NCBI GenBank assembly: GCA_000181795.3
Contig: CM012953.1
Span: 19,070,578 to 19,134,577 of the forward strand
Direction: 5' to 3'
Origin: Trichinella spiralis
Taxonomy: Eukaryota > Nematoda > Enoplea > Trichinellida > Trichinellidae
Length of the DNA stretch: 64,000 bases
Shown piece after piece: positions 38,501-50,460 of this stretch (within the stretch, counting starts at the first letter, position 1; every line of letters begins with the position of its first letter). A program made the position numbers and the translations under genes. Below the pieces are notes generated by a model that made no database searches, was not told the DNA's origin, and saw nothing but the letters and a program-made list of their open reading frames with translations.

Positions 38501-40823
38501 TGCCGAACCATCAAAGACGATCCGAGCCTTTTGCCCTTCTGGCCCTTGCAGGTAAACCACATGGTGGGGGAGATACCATGTTCGACCGCTTTTCCCTTCG
38601 TCATTCACCTGCTCTGCCCAACCATTCTTCAGGTAGTCCTGGAAAATGGAAGCATACTGCTCCCTTCGGACTGGATCTTGGGCCAAACGACGCTCCACCG
38701 CCCCTAACCGTCTTCGTGCTAACTCAAAGTTGTTAGGGAGGTTCATCTCACCGCTTTTCTTCAACAGCCGGACGGAATATCTTGTTCCGTCGAATAAAGG
38801 ACTGTCCCGAAAGCTCTTCTCCTGCTCTGACATCTCAGGATCGCCCTTCGAACCAACTCCGATCTCCTGGATCTCCCAGAACCGCCTCAACGTTCTGTCG
38901 ATGCCTTGATCCACTGACGCACAGAGGGTAGTTGTCACCGGTGATGAAGGATTAGCGATCACGGGACCACAGATGATCCATCCTAGCACAGATTCCACTG
39001 CGACCGGATCTTCCGGTCCGCCTCTTCGAATTTGATTGCCCAGAAAACGGTAATAACTGTCAATGCCAATCACCACGTCCACCTGATCTGAGTCGGGGCA
39101 GTCATCCATTGCCAAGCCCAATGGACGCAGGTGTTCCCAATCATCAGTTCGCAACCGAGTATTGCAGAGATTGTTGCAAAGCTTTGGCATCGTCAAAGCT
39201 TGAAGAGGATGACGTTCTGCCGATCTGCCATCGGCTCGGCCCAACCAGAGTTTCACGAGCTGTGCATCCGGGATCTCGTGGAGGATTCCGCCGATCCCGA
39301 CGAGAGACAATGGGCTGGTCTGCCCAACGAGACCCAAGGCGGAGGCGAGATCCTGCCTGACAAACGAGCGCTCTGAAGCGGTGTCCAGAAGACAGGTCAC
39401 TCGCTTTCCCTGGCCTTGCTCGCCATAGGCCACAGCTCGAACCGTCTGCAACCGAGAGGTCCACTGACTACTCTTGGTAGCGTGTTGGTCCTGGACGTTG
39501 GCGTGTACAGGAGCCGAAGATGGTTCCTCAGACCTTACGATCGTCTTCTGCTCAGCGACCGATCTCTCTGACGCCGACGTGCTCAGAGAACTTGCTGGAA
39601 CAGGCTTTCCATCCGTTGTCTTCCCTCGATGCTTGCACCCTGAAGCGTAGTGTCCAGGCTCCAGGCAAGCAAAACATAGGCGGGCACGCCTTGCCAACTC
39701 CCGTCTCTGATGGGGACCCGCTCGAAGCAAGCTCAGGCATTGCTGCGGCAGATGCTGCTTTTGACAAATGAGGCAGCTTCGCTCGACGGCGGCGTGCAGG
39801 AAGGTGGCTGATCCTCACGGTGGGCTCTCAGGGCTGTTCCGTTTCCGCTCACCACCCGACCGACGTGCTTTGGTCGTTTCACGCGTGGGCTCCTTAGACC
39901 TCCGCGAGGCGCCAGGCAAGTCGGTCTGCTGCTGCAGAAACCGTAGGAATGCTGGTAAATCAGCTACAACTGTGTTGATCGCTTGCGCCAGCTCGTCCCA
40001 GCGGAATTGAACAGACCCTGGCAATTGCTCCCGACAGAGAGCGATCAAAACTTCCGCGACTGACAAATCACTAGTCCGTGGATCCTTCCCAAGCGCAGTC
40101 AATGCATATACTTTCTTGTGAAATTCGTCACAAATAGTAGACAGCTTATTCTTGGTCATAAGCAGGTCGACTAGCCGAAGTATCTGCTCCCGGACGGCCA
40201 CCATCGGCCGATCGAAGCGTTCACGGAGCCGCTGTAATGCTAGCTCATAGCCTTGGTTTGAAGCCGACAAACCTTCAATAGTGTCCAGCGCCGCACCAGT
40301 TAAGCATCCTCGCAGGTATGCCAACTTCGTCGCACCCGATGCCCCAGGCTGACGATGTACACTGGTCTCAAATTGGTCCCAGAATTCATGGAACCTCGTG
40401 ACATCACCGTCGAACTTAGGAAGTTCGAGACGAGGTAGGCGAACATTCGGGTCGACTTCTGCTGTCTTCAGCTCTTGAGGTGCAGCTCGATCTGCCAGTC
40501 CCTGGCCTGCCACCTCGTGCGCCCGCGCCTGACGCCTAAGAAAGTCCAGGCGATATCCTGACCACTCGATCATGCTCGCTTCCTGCTCCTCCGCCTCGAC
40601 GCCTTCTTCAAACGCTGACTGGAGAGCGTCGGTCTCTTCGAAGAGCTTCTCGACGAGCGACAGTTGTCCTTGGATCACAACTGCTTTCTCCGACTCATCG
40701 CACATGCGATTGAGATCCTGCAGCATTATCTTCAATCGGGTCTTACTCGCGGCTACCTTCCTCTCCGCGGGAATCGAGCTTGCCTTCGCCATCCCTTTCC
40801 GCACCACAGACTATCCACAGGCT

Positions 40824-40865
40824 ATCCACAGGTCGCTGTCCCTCACAATCCGGCTCGGAGGACCA
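40824..40865 (-). promoter_or_regulatory. Primer-binding site with tRNA-Tyr likeness in the nested BEL/Pao
   Basis: As in the unit-A element, the + strand reads atccacaggtcgctg... ccggctcggaggacca just before the 5' LTR. Similarity to the tRNA-Tyr 3' half is clear at both ends but the T-loop part is altered. Confidence 0.6.
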
Positions 40866-40868
40866 GAA

Positions 40869-41268
40869 TGTTAGCGACAAAACTGTATCTCCTGAGCGCT
40901 AGTGGACTGTAATAATAATTCACGCGGGAGTCCAACCTTATTTGATTGCTCAACCGCTGATTAACCCCGTTCGTTGCCGAACGTGACAAGAAAACAAAGT
41001 CGTATCAGGAGACTTTATTGAAGATTCAACAACCGGCAACAATGCCAAAAATACAAGAGCACTTTATGAGGGTCAGATTACCAAGAATAAATCGACAACC
41101 AGAACTAGCACTATCCACGCACACTCACAAGTATATGCACACGCACACACACTATCACAATCTAAAAATACACACACTGTTGCGTCATCTACCGTAGGCC
41201 GATACAGTAACCATGAACGCAGGTACGGATACTCAGGAGTCCGGGAGCGACCAGAGGAATTTCTAACA
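40869..41268 (-). repeat. 5' LTR of the nested BEL/Pao element
   Basis: Direct copy of 35153-35552; ends ctaaca, followed by the target repeat taggt. Confidence 0.95.
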
Positions 41269-41810
41269 TAGGTCATTAGCTATTTCCAAGTCCATGGCCT
41301 TCAACTTGTCAACGCAATTGAAGAATTCCCTCAGGAAATCATTCAAATTTTGTTCATCATTCATTTTGTTAAGAATGATGCGTTTGTGGAGAGTTGCTTT
41401 CCTGGCGGGACCTTTGGATTCGTAGATGGACGCCAATTTCAGCCAGATTTCATTCGATATCTCACAGTCTTTGATTTCACGAAGCTCAAGTGGACTTATG
41501 GACAATATCAAATCCGCTTTTGCCTTTTGGTCAGATATGTCCCATTTCTGTGCGGCTTCCAACGAGGATTCATCATCTTTTACAATTTTCGGCCTTCGTT
41601 TCGTGCCATTCACAAATTCCCACAGATCATTCTTGACCAATTTAGCTTGAGCCTGAAATTTCCACGTGTCGTAGTTTTCCTTACCGAGTAGCTCTATTTT
41701 CACAGTGGTGTTCATCACGAGTATAATATGAGGGTAACGTTAACGTACAAACGCAGTGTTTTCCACTAGATAGAGACAGCAATCAATTCGGTCTGGCGCA
41801 GAGGAAGTGT

Positions 41811-41828
41811 ACTCCTGGGTCCATAACC
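41811..41828 (-). promoter_or_regulatory. Copia primer-binding site, initiator tRNA-Met half type
   Basis: Directly inside the 5' LTR the + strand reads actcctgggtccataacc. This resembles the anticodon stem-loop of initiator tRNA-Met (ctgggcccataacc). Drosophila copia is known to prime from a cut half of that tRNA, which fits the Copia assignment. Confidence 0.65.
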
Positions 41829-41837
41829 TGTTGTATA

Positions 41838-42089
41838 TGTAGCGCTGTCAGGCGCTCGATTCATCCTCACCATTTATTGTGTAGAGATTTTATTATAAAC
41901 AACGGGATACAAGAAATTATACAACTATTATGATACAAATATAAATTATATTACAAGTGTTCAACCAACCGGGACGCGCACGCCGTATATCCGCCCCGAT
42001 GCACCACCTTGACTTATTTATTTTCACGCAGGTCGCCCTACAAAAGGGTGAACGTGATACGCAGGTGCAATTTCGTCGTCGCCGTCACA
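41838..42089 (-). repeat. 3' LTR of the nested Gypsy element
   Basis: Direct copy of 46212-46462; four differences seen, one of them a single-base length change. Confidence 0.95.
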
Positions 42090-45000
42090 CTGCCCCCTCT
42101 ATCAGAGAAGTTCGTCCTGAACTTTCCTTAAGGGATGTAATCCCGCAGGTAGCCAGGTGGCCGCCGTCTTCGCGTCGACCTTCCTATCTTCATCTCTGAC
42201 GAGGGGGAGAGGCGGCACCAGGCGGCTGATGTTCTTGCCGCCGGGTAGTCCCGCCTCGAACGGACCGGTCTCCTACGTCTGGCTGCTCAGTGATATCCCT
42301 GGCGTAGTACCGCTTCATCCGGTCGGAGTGTACCACGAGCGTGCGGCGCTTCCGCTCATGGTGCCGTACGCGGTACGTCTGCGGCCAAATTACCTCCACT
42401 ACCCGGTACGGCCCTTCCCAGCCAAGGTGAAGCTTCCCTCTTCTTGGCATCGCCAGCCACACGCGGTCGTTCGGGCAGAAGCGTGACTCCTTGGCGTGGC
42501 GATCGTGCAGGCACTTTTGGCGACGTTGCTGCGTCTTCAGGTGGTCCCTCGCCAGCTCGTGCACACGGTCGATACGCTCTCTGGTCCCGCGAATGTAGTC
42601 CGGTAGCCCTTGGGCTACGCGCCCAGGCGGGTTCCCTATCTGAACATCCAGCGGCAACCGCAACCCTCGACCGAGCATGGCGATCGCAGGCGTCTCTCCC
42701 GTACTCTCGTGAACGCTGCTGTTGTACGCCAGCATGACGAATGGCAGCATGTCATCCCACTGGCCTGGGTTCCCATCAACCATGATGGACAGCATGTCCA
42801 GGAGCGTGCGGTTAAACCTCTCTGCCTGTCCATTCCCTTGCGGGTGGTATGGAGAGGACCGCGTCTTCTTAATGCCGAACAGCCGGCACATCTCCAGCAC
42901 CACCGACGCTTCAAATGAGCGGCGTTGGTCGCTGTGCAGGTAGTCAGGGGCGCCAAAGTACGCGATGTACTTCTCGACCAACACCTTGGCCACGGTACTG
43001 GCTTCCATGTTGGCGAGAGGGAATGCGGCTGTCCATTTGGTGAAGTAGTCCGTCAGAACCAGGACGTACCGGTTCCCCGATGGGGTCTTTTCCAGCGGCC
43101 CAAGAATGTCCATGCCAACACGCTGCAGAGGGTATGCCGCAGCCATTGCCTGCATTGGCGCACGGTTGTTCTTGGTCGGGCCCTTTCTCCTCGCGCACTG
43201 AGTGCACGTGCGGCACCATGTGTGTACATCACCACTCATCCCGGGCCAGTAGAATCGGCTCCTGACTCGTGCCAGCGTCCGGCGCTCACCCAGGTGACCT
43301 GCGTACCGACTGTCGTGCATTGTTTGTAGGACTTCGTTCCGGAGGGCTCGCGGCACCAGCGCCTGCTTAGCCCCTTCCTCGGCCGTGAGACCGCGGCGAT
43401 GTCGCCAGATAAGGCCATCTTCATCCACCCAACTGCGCCGTCGCTGCCACACACGTGCATGTCGCGGCTACACTCCGGGGGACATTCCACCCGCCAGCTC
43501 AGGCCAACCTACCATTGCCGCAGTAGTTGGATCTTTGGGTCCGCCTGCTGGGCGGCCAACAACTGACCTTTAAAGTTCTGCGGAACGTCTTCGGTTCGGA
43601 GTTGGGCAGCCTGGACTGCGCATGCGCTGCCTTCTACCAGCCTTCCACATTGTGTACAGCTGGTCCGGGATAGCGCGTCGGCGTTGCCGTGCAGGCGTCC
43701 TGCTCGGTGTTCCACTTCGAAGTCGAGCTCCGCTAGACTCTCCAGCCACTGAGCTACCTGCCCCTCTGGCTCCTTAAAAGTCGTCAGCCAGCGCAGGCAA
43801 CTATGGTCCGTCCGTACCAGGAATCGCTGGCCGTATAGGTACGGCCGGAACTCGCGCAGCGCCCATACCAAACCGAGCATTTCTCTCCGAGTCGCGCAAT
43901 ACCGACGCTCAGCCTTGGTCAGCGTGCGACTCGCGTACGCCACGACTCTTTCAGCTTTCTCTTCTCTTTGGCTCAGCACCGCCCCAAGGCCGTCTCCGCT
44001 GGCGTCCACGTCGACAATGAACTGCCGATGGAAGTCCGGCTAGGCGAGGACGGGCGCAGATGTAAGGTGGTACTTCAGTGCGTCAAAAGCGGACTGACAG
44101 GCTTTTGACCAGTCCCACTCGGCCCCTTTTTCCAACAGCCGGTGTAGCGAAGCGGCGACGTTCGCAAAACCGTCGACGAACTTGCGGTAGTACGACGCCA
44201 ACCCCAGGAACTGCCGCAACTCCGAAACGCAAGTCGGTGTTCGCCACTCCCGCACGGCAGAGGTTTTGCTTGGGTCCGTAGCGATCCCTTTTTCCGAGAT
44301 GATGTGGCCCAAGTACGCCACCCTCCTCTTCATGAGCCGGCATTTTTCTGGTTTGACTTTCAAACCCACTTCCCAGAGGCGACGGAACACCTCGCGCAGT
44401 CGTGCCGTATGCTCTTCAGCAGTCTTGCCAAATACGATGACGTCGTCCAGGTATACCAAGCAGTCGGAGCCCACCAGGCCTCTCAGGACTGTCTCCATGA
44501 GCCTCTGAAAGGTGGCCGGTGCGTTGCACAGTTCAAAAAGCATCACTTTGAACTGGTACAGCCCAAAGGGGGTGGTGAAGGTCGTCTTCTCCCGATCTTG
44601 TTGTTCGACCTCAACCTGCCAGGATCCGCTTGCCAGGTCCAGGGTCGAAAACCATTGTGCACCTGCCAGCGCGTCCAAAGTGTCGTCAATCCTCAGGAGC
44701 GGGTGGGCATCCTTCCAGGTGAGGTTGTTCAACTGCCGGTAATCGACACAGAACCGGCATGACCCGTCTTTCTTCCTCACAAGCACGATAGGGGATGCCC
44801 AGGGACAGCTTGATGGTTCTACGACGTCTCGCCGCAGCATTTCATCCAGGAGGGCTTCCACCTGCGCCCGTTGATGATAAGGAATGCACCTTGGGGAGCA
44901 CCTCACTGGTTTGGCGTCGCCGGTGTGGTTGGCGTGGCGTACCACGTTCGTCCGCACAAGGTCCTCGTCTGACGTGGACAACACGTCTGAGAACTCCCTC

Positions 45001-46211
45001 AGGATCGCCGCCAGGGCTGTTCGATGCTTGCCGCTCGACCCCTGCTCACTGGGGAGCATCTTTTCTATGGCTTCCTGCGCTGGTTGGTGAGTCATAAGCT
45101 CCGACTGCAGGGATTCCACTCTAACCAGGGCCACGGCGTGGGACTTCCGGAATGGGATGTTGCCCTGCCGCATCCTCAGACATCCCGCCGTCGGGTCCGG
45201 GGTGCAGCCGTGGTACCGCATAAAGTCCCACCCAAGCAGAATTTTATGGGACAGCTCCCTTACATACAGGACGGTATGCTGAACGGTCATTGATTTCCCA
45301 AGTATAATCTCCGTGACGCACGCGTTCGTAATTTCCAAGGTAAGGTAGGCTCGGTTAGTAATACTTACTTCGCTCGCCCGCGCGTCACGGGAGGAAGCTT
45401 GGCATTCCCGGCTGATGTGGCCTAGCCCACCGCATTTCCAGCATCGTTTGTCGCCTCTTCTCTCTGGCCGGCGTCGCTGTCGAGGTAGCGGTCTCTTTGT
45501 AGCCGCGGGGGTGTTATCCGTCAGCAGTTCCTTTAGTTGCCGCAACACTTCCGCCAAATCGTCTCCAACTTCTTTACGCGTCGTCACCGCGGCGGCTGCT
45601 GCTTCCGTGACTCTTCCGGCTGTTGGCTCGTCTTCCTGGTAAGCGTCTATCTTGACAGAAGAGACGCTCGCCTTGAGCGTGGTGAGCTCTCTCACCACGC
45701 GCTCTTCCTTAACCGCAACCTCGACTGCCTCCGCGAAATTATCCATCTCGCTTCGCAGAACAGCCGTTTTGACGGCGTCCGCGGACAGTCCTGCCTTAAA
45801 TTGTTGCAACAGGATTTTGTCAGCCGATCCGCTCATCTCAGGGAACGCCTTCGAAAAGAGCCTGCGCAAATGACCAGCGAACACCCGCACGCATTCGCCC
45901 CGTTGTTGTTTCCGCCGGAAAAACTCGGCGGAAAACCTCTCTGGCCCGGTGCGCACCCCGAATGCTTCAAACAGGGCCGACTTCAGGCCATCATAATCGT
46001 CCGTCTCTTGGACGTACATGGCCCTCATTATGCTCCGCACCTCCGCATCAGAATGATACTGGACAAGGGCTGCTCGTCTCTCCGGAGCTATACGGCCGGC
46101 ACGGAAGTACAGCTCCATGTGTTCGAACCAGTTCTCAACGTTCGATACCATGGTTAGTACCTCCGGCGGCTTAACCCATTCCGGGCCGTCGATCCTGTCA
46201 CGCTCGCCATT

Positions 46212-46462
46212 TGTAGCGCTGTCAGGCGCTCGATTCATCCTCACCATTTATTGTGTAGAGATTTTATTATAAACAACGGGATACAAGAAATTATACAACT
46301 ATTATGATACAAATATAAATTATATTACAAGTGTTCAACCAACCGGGACGCGCACGCCGTATATCGCCCCGATGCACCACCTTGACCTATTTATTTTCGC
46401 GCCGGTCGCCCTACAAAAGGGTGAACGTGATACGCAGGTGCAATTTCGTCGTCGCCGTCACA
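46212..46462 (-). repeat. 5' LTR of the nested Gypsy element
   Basis: Direct copy of 41838-42089. Two bases inside it lies a primer-binding-like tggcgagcgtgacagg; I could not identify the matching tRNA. Confidence 0.95.
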
Positions 46463-46728
46463 TATATTTGAGGAAGGTTGATTGCGGTGATGAGTTCACG
46501 TACAATGGTATAGCGTTTTCTGCTATTTATTGACCAAAACACAATTGAACACACACAATACGAGTAATTTAAAGGAACAGGCAACACAACGAACTTCTCA
46601 AGCGCATGCACACACTAGTCACACTTGGGGTTAGTTACAACACAGTAGGAATATAAAGATGGTGAAGTACAATAGTTTTATCTTCTACCATAACAGAAAA
46701 TCTAAACAATCAACAATGTGCTCCAACA

Positions 46729-46925
46729 TAATGTTTCCTTACAATTCTCTCCTTGCTATCAGCATATTCAGCCATTTTTGGCAGATGGAGCAGATTGAGC
46801 CATTGGAAATTTGTTTTCTGGTCGGTCATTTTTCCTCCAGCAACATCTACCGACCAAGCTTTCTTCTTATCGAAGGTGAGGAAGGACTGTTCTTTTGCCT
46901 CTTTGAACTGTGCACTCGTGATTTG
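46729..46925 (-). other. Unrecognised minus-strand coding-like fragment at the unit-B start
   Basis: One minus frame reads FKEAKEQSFLTFDKKKAW, continues through the unit boundary as NFQWLNLLHLPKMAEYAD and reaches the Copia edge. The first half is shared with unit A (about 17831-17950), the second half is not. It matches no family I know. It may be the 5' or 3' part of a gene cut by the duplication and the Copia insertion. Confidence 0.3.
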
Positions 46926-47384
46926 AAGTGTTCATGCAGCTTTCAGAACATGGCATATTTGAACAGTGTTGATTTATGTACTTGTGTTGTTAATTCTGTG
47001 CTGGACATCTGGTCGCGCCAATTGCTGAAGAAACGAACATCCGCCTGGTGTCTCTTTCTCAATTTCCATAGAGCTAGAATTCATGTATGTAGGTATGTAT
47101 ATAAGAGTCCATATAACAAAAGCATTCAGTGAATGATTACGCAGTGACATCCCAGGATATTTATGAACAGCCAGAGTGGTTGGTTGGTCATTTGGTCATC
47201 GAACCGGAAGAAATTAAAATTTTTTTCATCAATTTGACGACACTGTCTTCTGTGATTGATATGTGTAAAAGTTTTTGCTTTGATTGCTACACACACGCAT
47301 CATCGCTTTGTTGCTGTTTTGTTTGGCAATTTTTGCTAAGTAACAAACATAAACAAACATGATCGAATTAAAAAAATTTTCAAA

Positions 47385-47389
47385 ATATG
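47385..47389. other. Unoccupied BEL/Pao target site
   Basis: The sequence ttttcaaaatatgcacaaaa is uninterrupted here, while in unit A the same atatg is split and duplicated around the BEL/Pao element. It shows the state before insertion. Confidence 0.95.
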
Positions 47390-47984
47390 CACAAAACATT
47401 TTTGAAGAAAAAAATGAATAGGAAAAAGCGACAAATTCTCATTCCTTTCAAATCTTATTTTGACAAAAAGACAACAGAAACACAAAAAACACAATGTGAG
47501 CAGTAGTCCGCCCCGTTCCGTTCCTTTGCAATTGTGAAGTTAGAGGAACATAATAGTACCTGCACATCCCGTCAAAATTTTTGGAGAACATCGACAGTAG
47601 GGGACGACAAGTTGGAAGCCGGTGATTGTTTTTGTGCGCCTGCTATTCCGTTTTTCTTATTTTGTCATTGCTGTTTTCGCCGTTTTGCGCTTTGTCTAAT
47701 AAACTAATAACTTCTCGCGATTGTCTGAAAGCATGTAGCGCCGACAAGCGCTACATTATTATTGTTTTTTAGTATTTATTATTCTACGTGTATATTACAT
47801 TTTGAACAGTAAGTAGCGTTAACGGGAAAAAATTTTATTTCTAATAAATAAAGTCAAATATCAAGACAACAAATAATTTCATGGCCAGTAATAATAAATC
47901 AGATTATAAAATTCAAAAATTTCCCCACTAATTTCGAATTAAAAAATCTTTTTTCACTTTGAACTGTTGAAAAATAAATATCAA

Positions 47985-48648
47985 TTATTTGTGATCTTTG
48001 TATACCTGCAAATTCTTTCGCTGTATCAACAAATCGGTAAACTCCGAACAATCTTTTGCTACAGAACCGCGTAGCCAGTCGCACAAAAAAAATAAAAAGT
48101 CCATTTTGGTAGTTTTGCAATTGTGCTGTGCTGAGATCGTTGATCAATATCTAAGGAACAAAATAATGCGGATGTGGTTTGAAATTTTCAGCAATTTCGG
48201 CCATTTCAAGCTGAATCAGATCACCTTCTACTCTATTTGCGCAAGTGTATATTGCTGTTGACAAAGTTTGGTCTAGTTTCTTCTATTTGCTGCAAAGTAA
48301 GAATGCCGCATCAGGATCCATTTTCAATTTGGCTACTTATTCCAAACAAACGATGAACGGAAACTATTTTCCCACGTACACCAGCTTGCTTATAGCACAG
48401 CTGTGAAGTTTGTTCAGAGCACATTCAACGGGACCATGTTGACACTGTATAGTCCATGTATTGTTAAGTTGGGTTCACCTAGCGTTGCCGTAAGGGATCA
48501 AATTGAAGTCAACAAAATCTTGCCCATATTTCCAAACACATCGCTGCAAAATGGTCAAAATACATTCTGGACAACCTGGAAAAATAGTTTCATAAGGTAG
48601 TGTCAATTTGATTTTTTTCCCAACTGAGATGTGCTGTAATGTAAGCAT
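47985..48648 (-). pseudogene. GILT-like thiol reductase relic, copy B
   Basis: Same gene relic as 24887-25549, at nearly identical sequence. It shares the stops at codons 58, 95, 104, 122 and 166 with copy A, so these predate the duplication or were spread by gene conversion. It keeps TGG where copy A has TAG (codon 191), but a T-run one base longer shifts the frame just before that point (664 bases overall against 663). CPEC, NLIPYGNA and CQHGPVEC are preserved. Confidence 0.85.
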
Positions 48649-50460
48649 GAATCCAAAACTGGAATGAAATGATATTTGACAAATGAAATGGAAAGGATTG
48701 ACAACAAATGAAATTTAGAGGCACGCATCAGAGCAGCAACCAATAAAATTTTACTGCAAAAACGTAGGCGGAATCAGGAAGGAAATTGGTACTAGACCAA
48801 TAATACACAACAACATATGTACCACTTGTTCATTTCGTTATCACATTTACGCTTCTTATCAATTTGTCATTTATATTTTGCACATTGTTTCTTCAAAATC
48901 AATTTTCAACTACATGCTTAGAAGTGTTAGCTTAGCGGTTTCTGTTTTTCGCTGTTTTGCTGCTTATTTATTTATTGAGCTCTGCTAAAACCTGACCACG
49001 TTAATGTTGAAGTCAATAAATCCGTGAGTCATTTTCTTATTCATTAATTTTTCTCATTTTTATACCTATTTGCTGATGAATAAATTCAAATAATACGCTT
49101 ACTGCTCAAATGTTTGTTTTATAACTTTGCATAAAAATTAAAACAAAACCATGAATCATATAAATCATAAATTACAACTTTTATTCAATTTGAATTATAC
49201 TTTCTCTTCAGATTAAATTGAAAATGACTACGATAATCAGTAAAGTATTGCATCACTTTTGTTTAGTAATGAGCGTTTTAACAAATTTTTTGTTCTTCAT
49301 TTATACAACCCAATTTTAAATAACAACTAATTTTGAAAAATATTTAACTTCATTCAAATAAGCGCAATGTTTGCTTTTAATGAAACTATCAAATATGAAT
49401 TATATATTGTAATGAACATTATCGGACACATATTAAAGTCAAAAGTACAGAAAACATTGATAAAACTTGCAAAAGGAAAGAAACTGACTTCTAGGACAAA
49501 TATGCTGTTGTTGTTTCTATAGTGTAAACAATCAGATTTGCCTTTCTTAATTTAAAGCTGGCCAAACATGCACTTTCATCTCAAACTGATTGGATTGATC
49601 AAATTATTTTGTTACTTTTGCATTATCATGCTCTTTATTGCTTCATTATTTGCATTTATATTTGTTGCTATTATTATTATTTTACCAATAAATTATTGTT
49701 CATATAAAATACTTGAGATTTATCGAGTAAAAAAATAAAAAATTGACTACTGAAACCTTTTCATTATAAAGCATTAAGCGTTTTCATTAAATTACAGCTG
49801 CTGCAGTTCATTTTTGTGAAGTTATTGCTGTTTTCATTAATAAATAGTAAGCATTAGAAAAACATTTAAATTTCATATTATTAAATTAAATGACACTTAC
49901 GACTGTTCTTTCGTTACAAACTAACCGTTTGCCGCACAAAACAAATTGTCTCATAGTGAATAGCATCGTTTTATACCAGCAATTGACTCGGGAAATTCTT
50001 AAGTCGAATAATGCATTGCGGCAATTGAGAGTTGCTGCTTTGTTAGCTAGATGTAGTCTTGCATTTTTCACAATACTAGCCGTGGCTTAATTATCAAGCG
50101 TGAGTGGGCTGTGCAGCAGATGCCTTCACACTTTGTCAATAGAGCACTTCATTGGTGCAGTGCATCAAGTTAGCTAAGGTCTGAGTCATTAAATTCGAGT
50201 CCGTACTCTCTATAGGTTTTAATTTTCACTGTAAATTACAAAATGTACACTGTACACTTGCGCCTTTATTGCACTAAAATTGCATAAAATGAAGATTAAT
50301 TGTTTCATTCATCACCCAAATGTAAGTTTGAATGATATAAATACATGTGCAGCAATATCCATATTTATAAGTTTGTCTTTATTGTGATAAAAATGAGATT
50401 TAATTAAAGTATGAAATGCATTGTAATTATTGCGTGTAGTGAAAACATGTAATTTTTTGA
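48649..50460. other. Spacer in unit B
   Basis: AT-rich and almost identical to 25550-27311. It supplies the sequence missing at the unit-A gap. No supported gene. Confidence 0.4.

Larger units (their letters stand above)
35153..41268 (-). mobile_element. BEL/Pao LTR retrotransposon nested in Copia gag
   Basis: LTRs of 400 bases (35153-35552, 40869-41268; tgttag...ctaaca) differ at about four sites (about 99 % identity). The 5-base target repeat taggt flanks it (35148-35152, 41269-41273), and the Copia gag sequence continues on either side. Parts on the minus strand: gag at about 39.8-40.8 kb, CCHC knuckle, retropepsin (LLDTASERSF), reverse transcriptase with YVDD, RNase H, and integrase at about 35.6-36.9 kb. 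It is a different family from the unit-A BEL element. It has about three breaks. Confidence 0.93.
41838..46462 (-). mobile_element. Gypsy LTR retrotransposon nested in the Copia 5' LTR
   Basis: LTRs are 41838-42089 and 46212-46462 (tgtagcgc...gtcaca), about 98.4 % identical. A 4-base target repeat tata flanks it (41834-41837, 46463-46466). Parts on the minus strand: gag with CCHC knuckle (CWKCGGLGHISREC), a protease-like region, reverse transcriptase (YLDDVIVFG), RNase H (DASGDGLGAVL) and integrase (HLGERRTLARVRSRFYWPG-type zinc finger, DDE core) in Gypsy order. The gag frame opens inside the 5' LTR and reads through the primer-binding region. It is nearly whole, with about two breaks. Confidence 0.93.
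32295..46728 (-). mobile_element. Ty1/Copia retrotransposon, host of two nested elements
   Basis: Its 3' LTR is 32295-32572 and its 5' LTR begins at 41829 and, after an inserted Gypsy element, ends at 46728. The LTRs share about 92-93 % identity by eye, so it is the oldest element of the nest. Flanks are gaatg and taatg, an imperfect target repeat. Parts on the minus strand: gag with the UBN2-type fold and CCHC knuckle (CYRCGKVGHMARHC), integrase C-terminal part, Copia-type reverse transcriptase (ENDNTWEIV-like, DDVI region) and RNase H (LSSTEAECMALSEACKEA). A polypurine stretch lies beside the 3' LTR. It is broken, with several breaks besides the two insertions. Confidence 0.9.
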
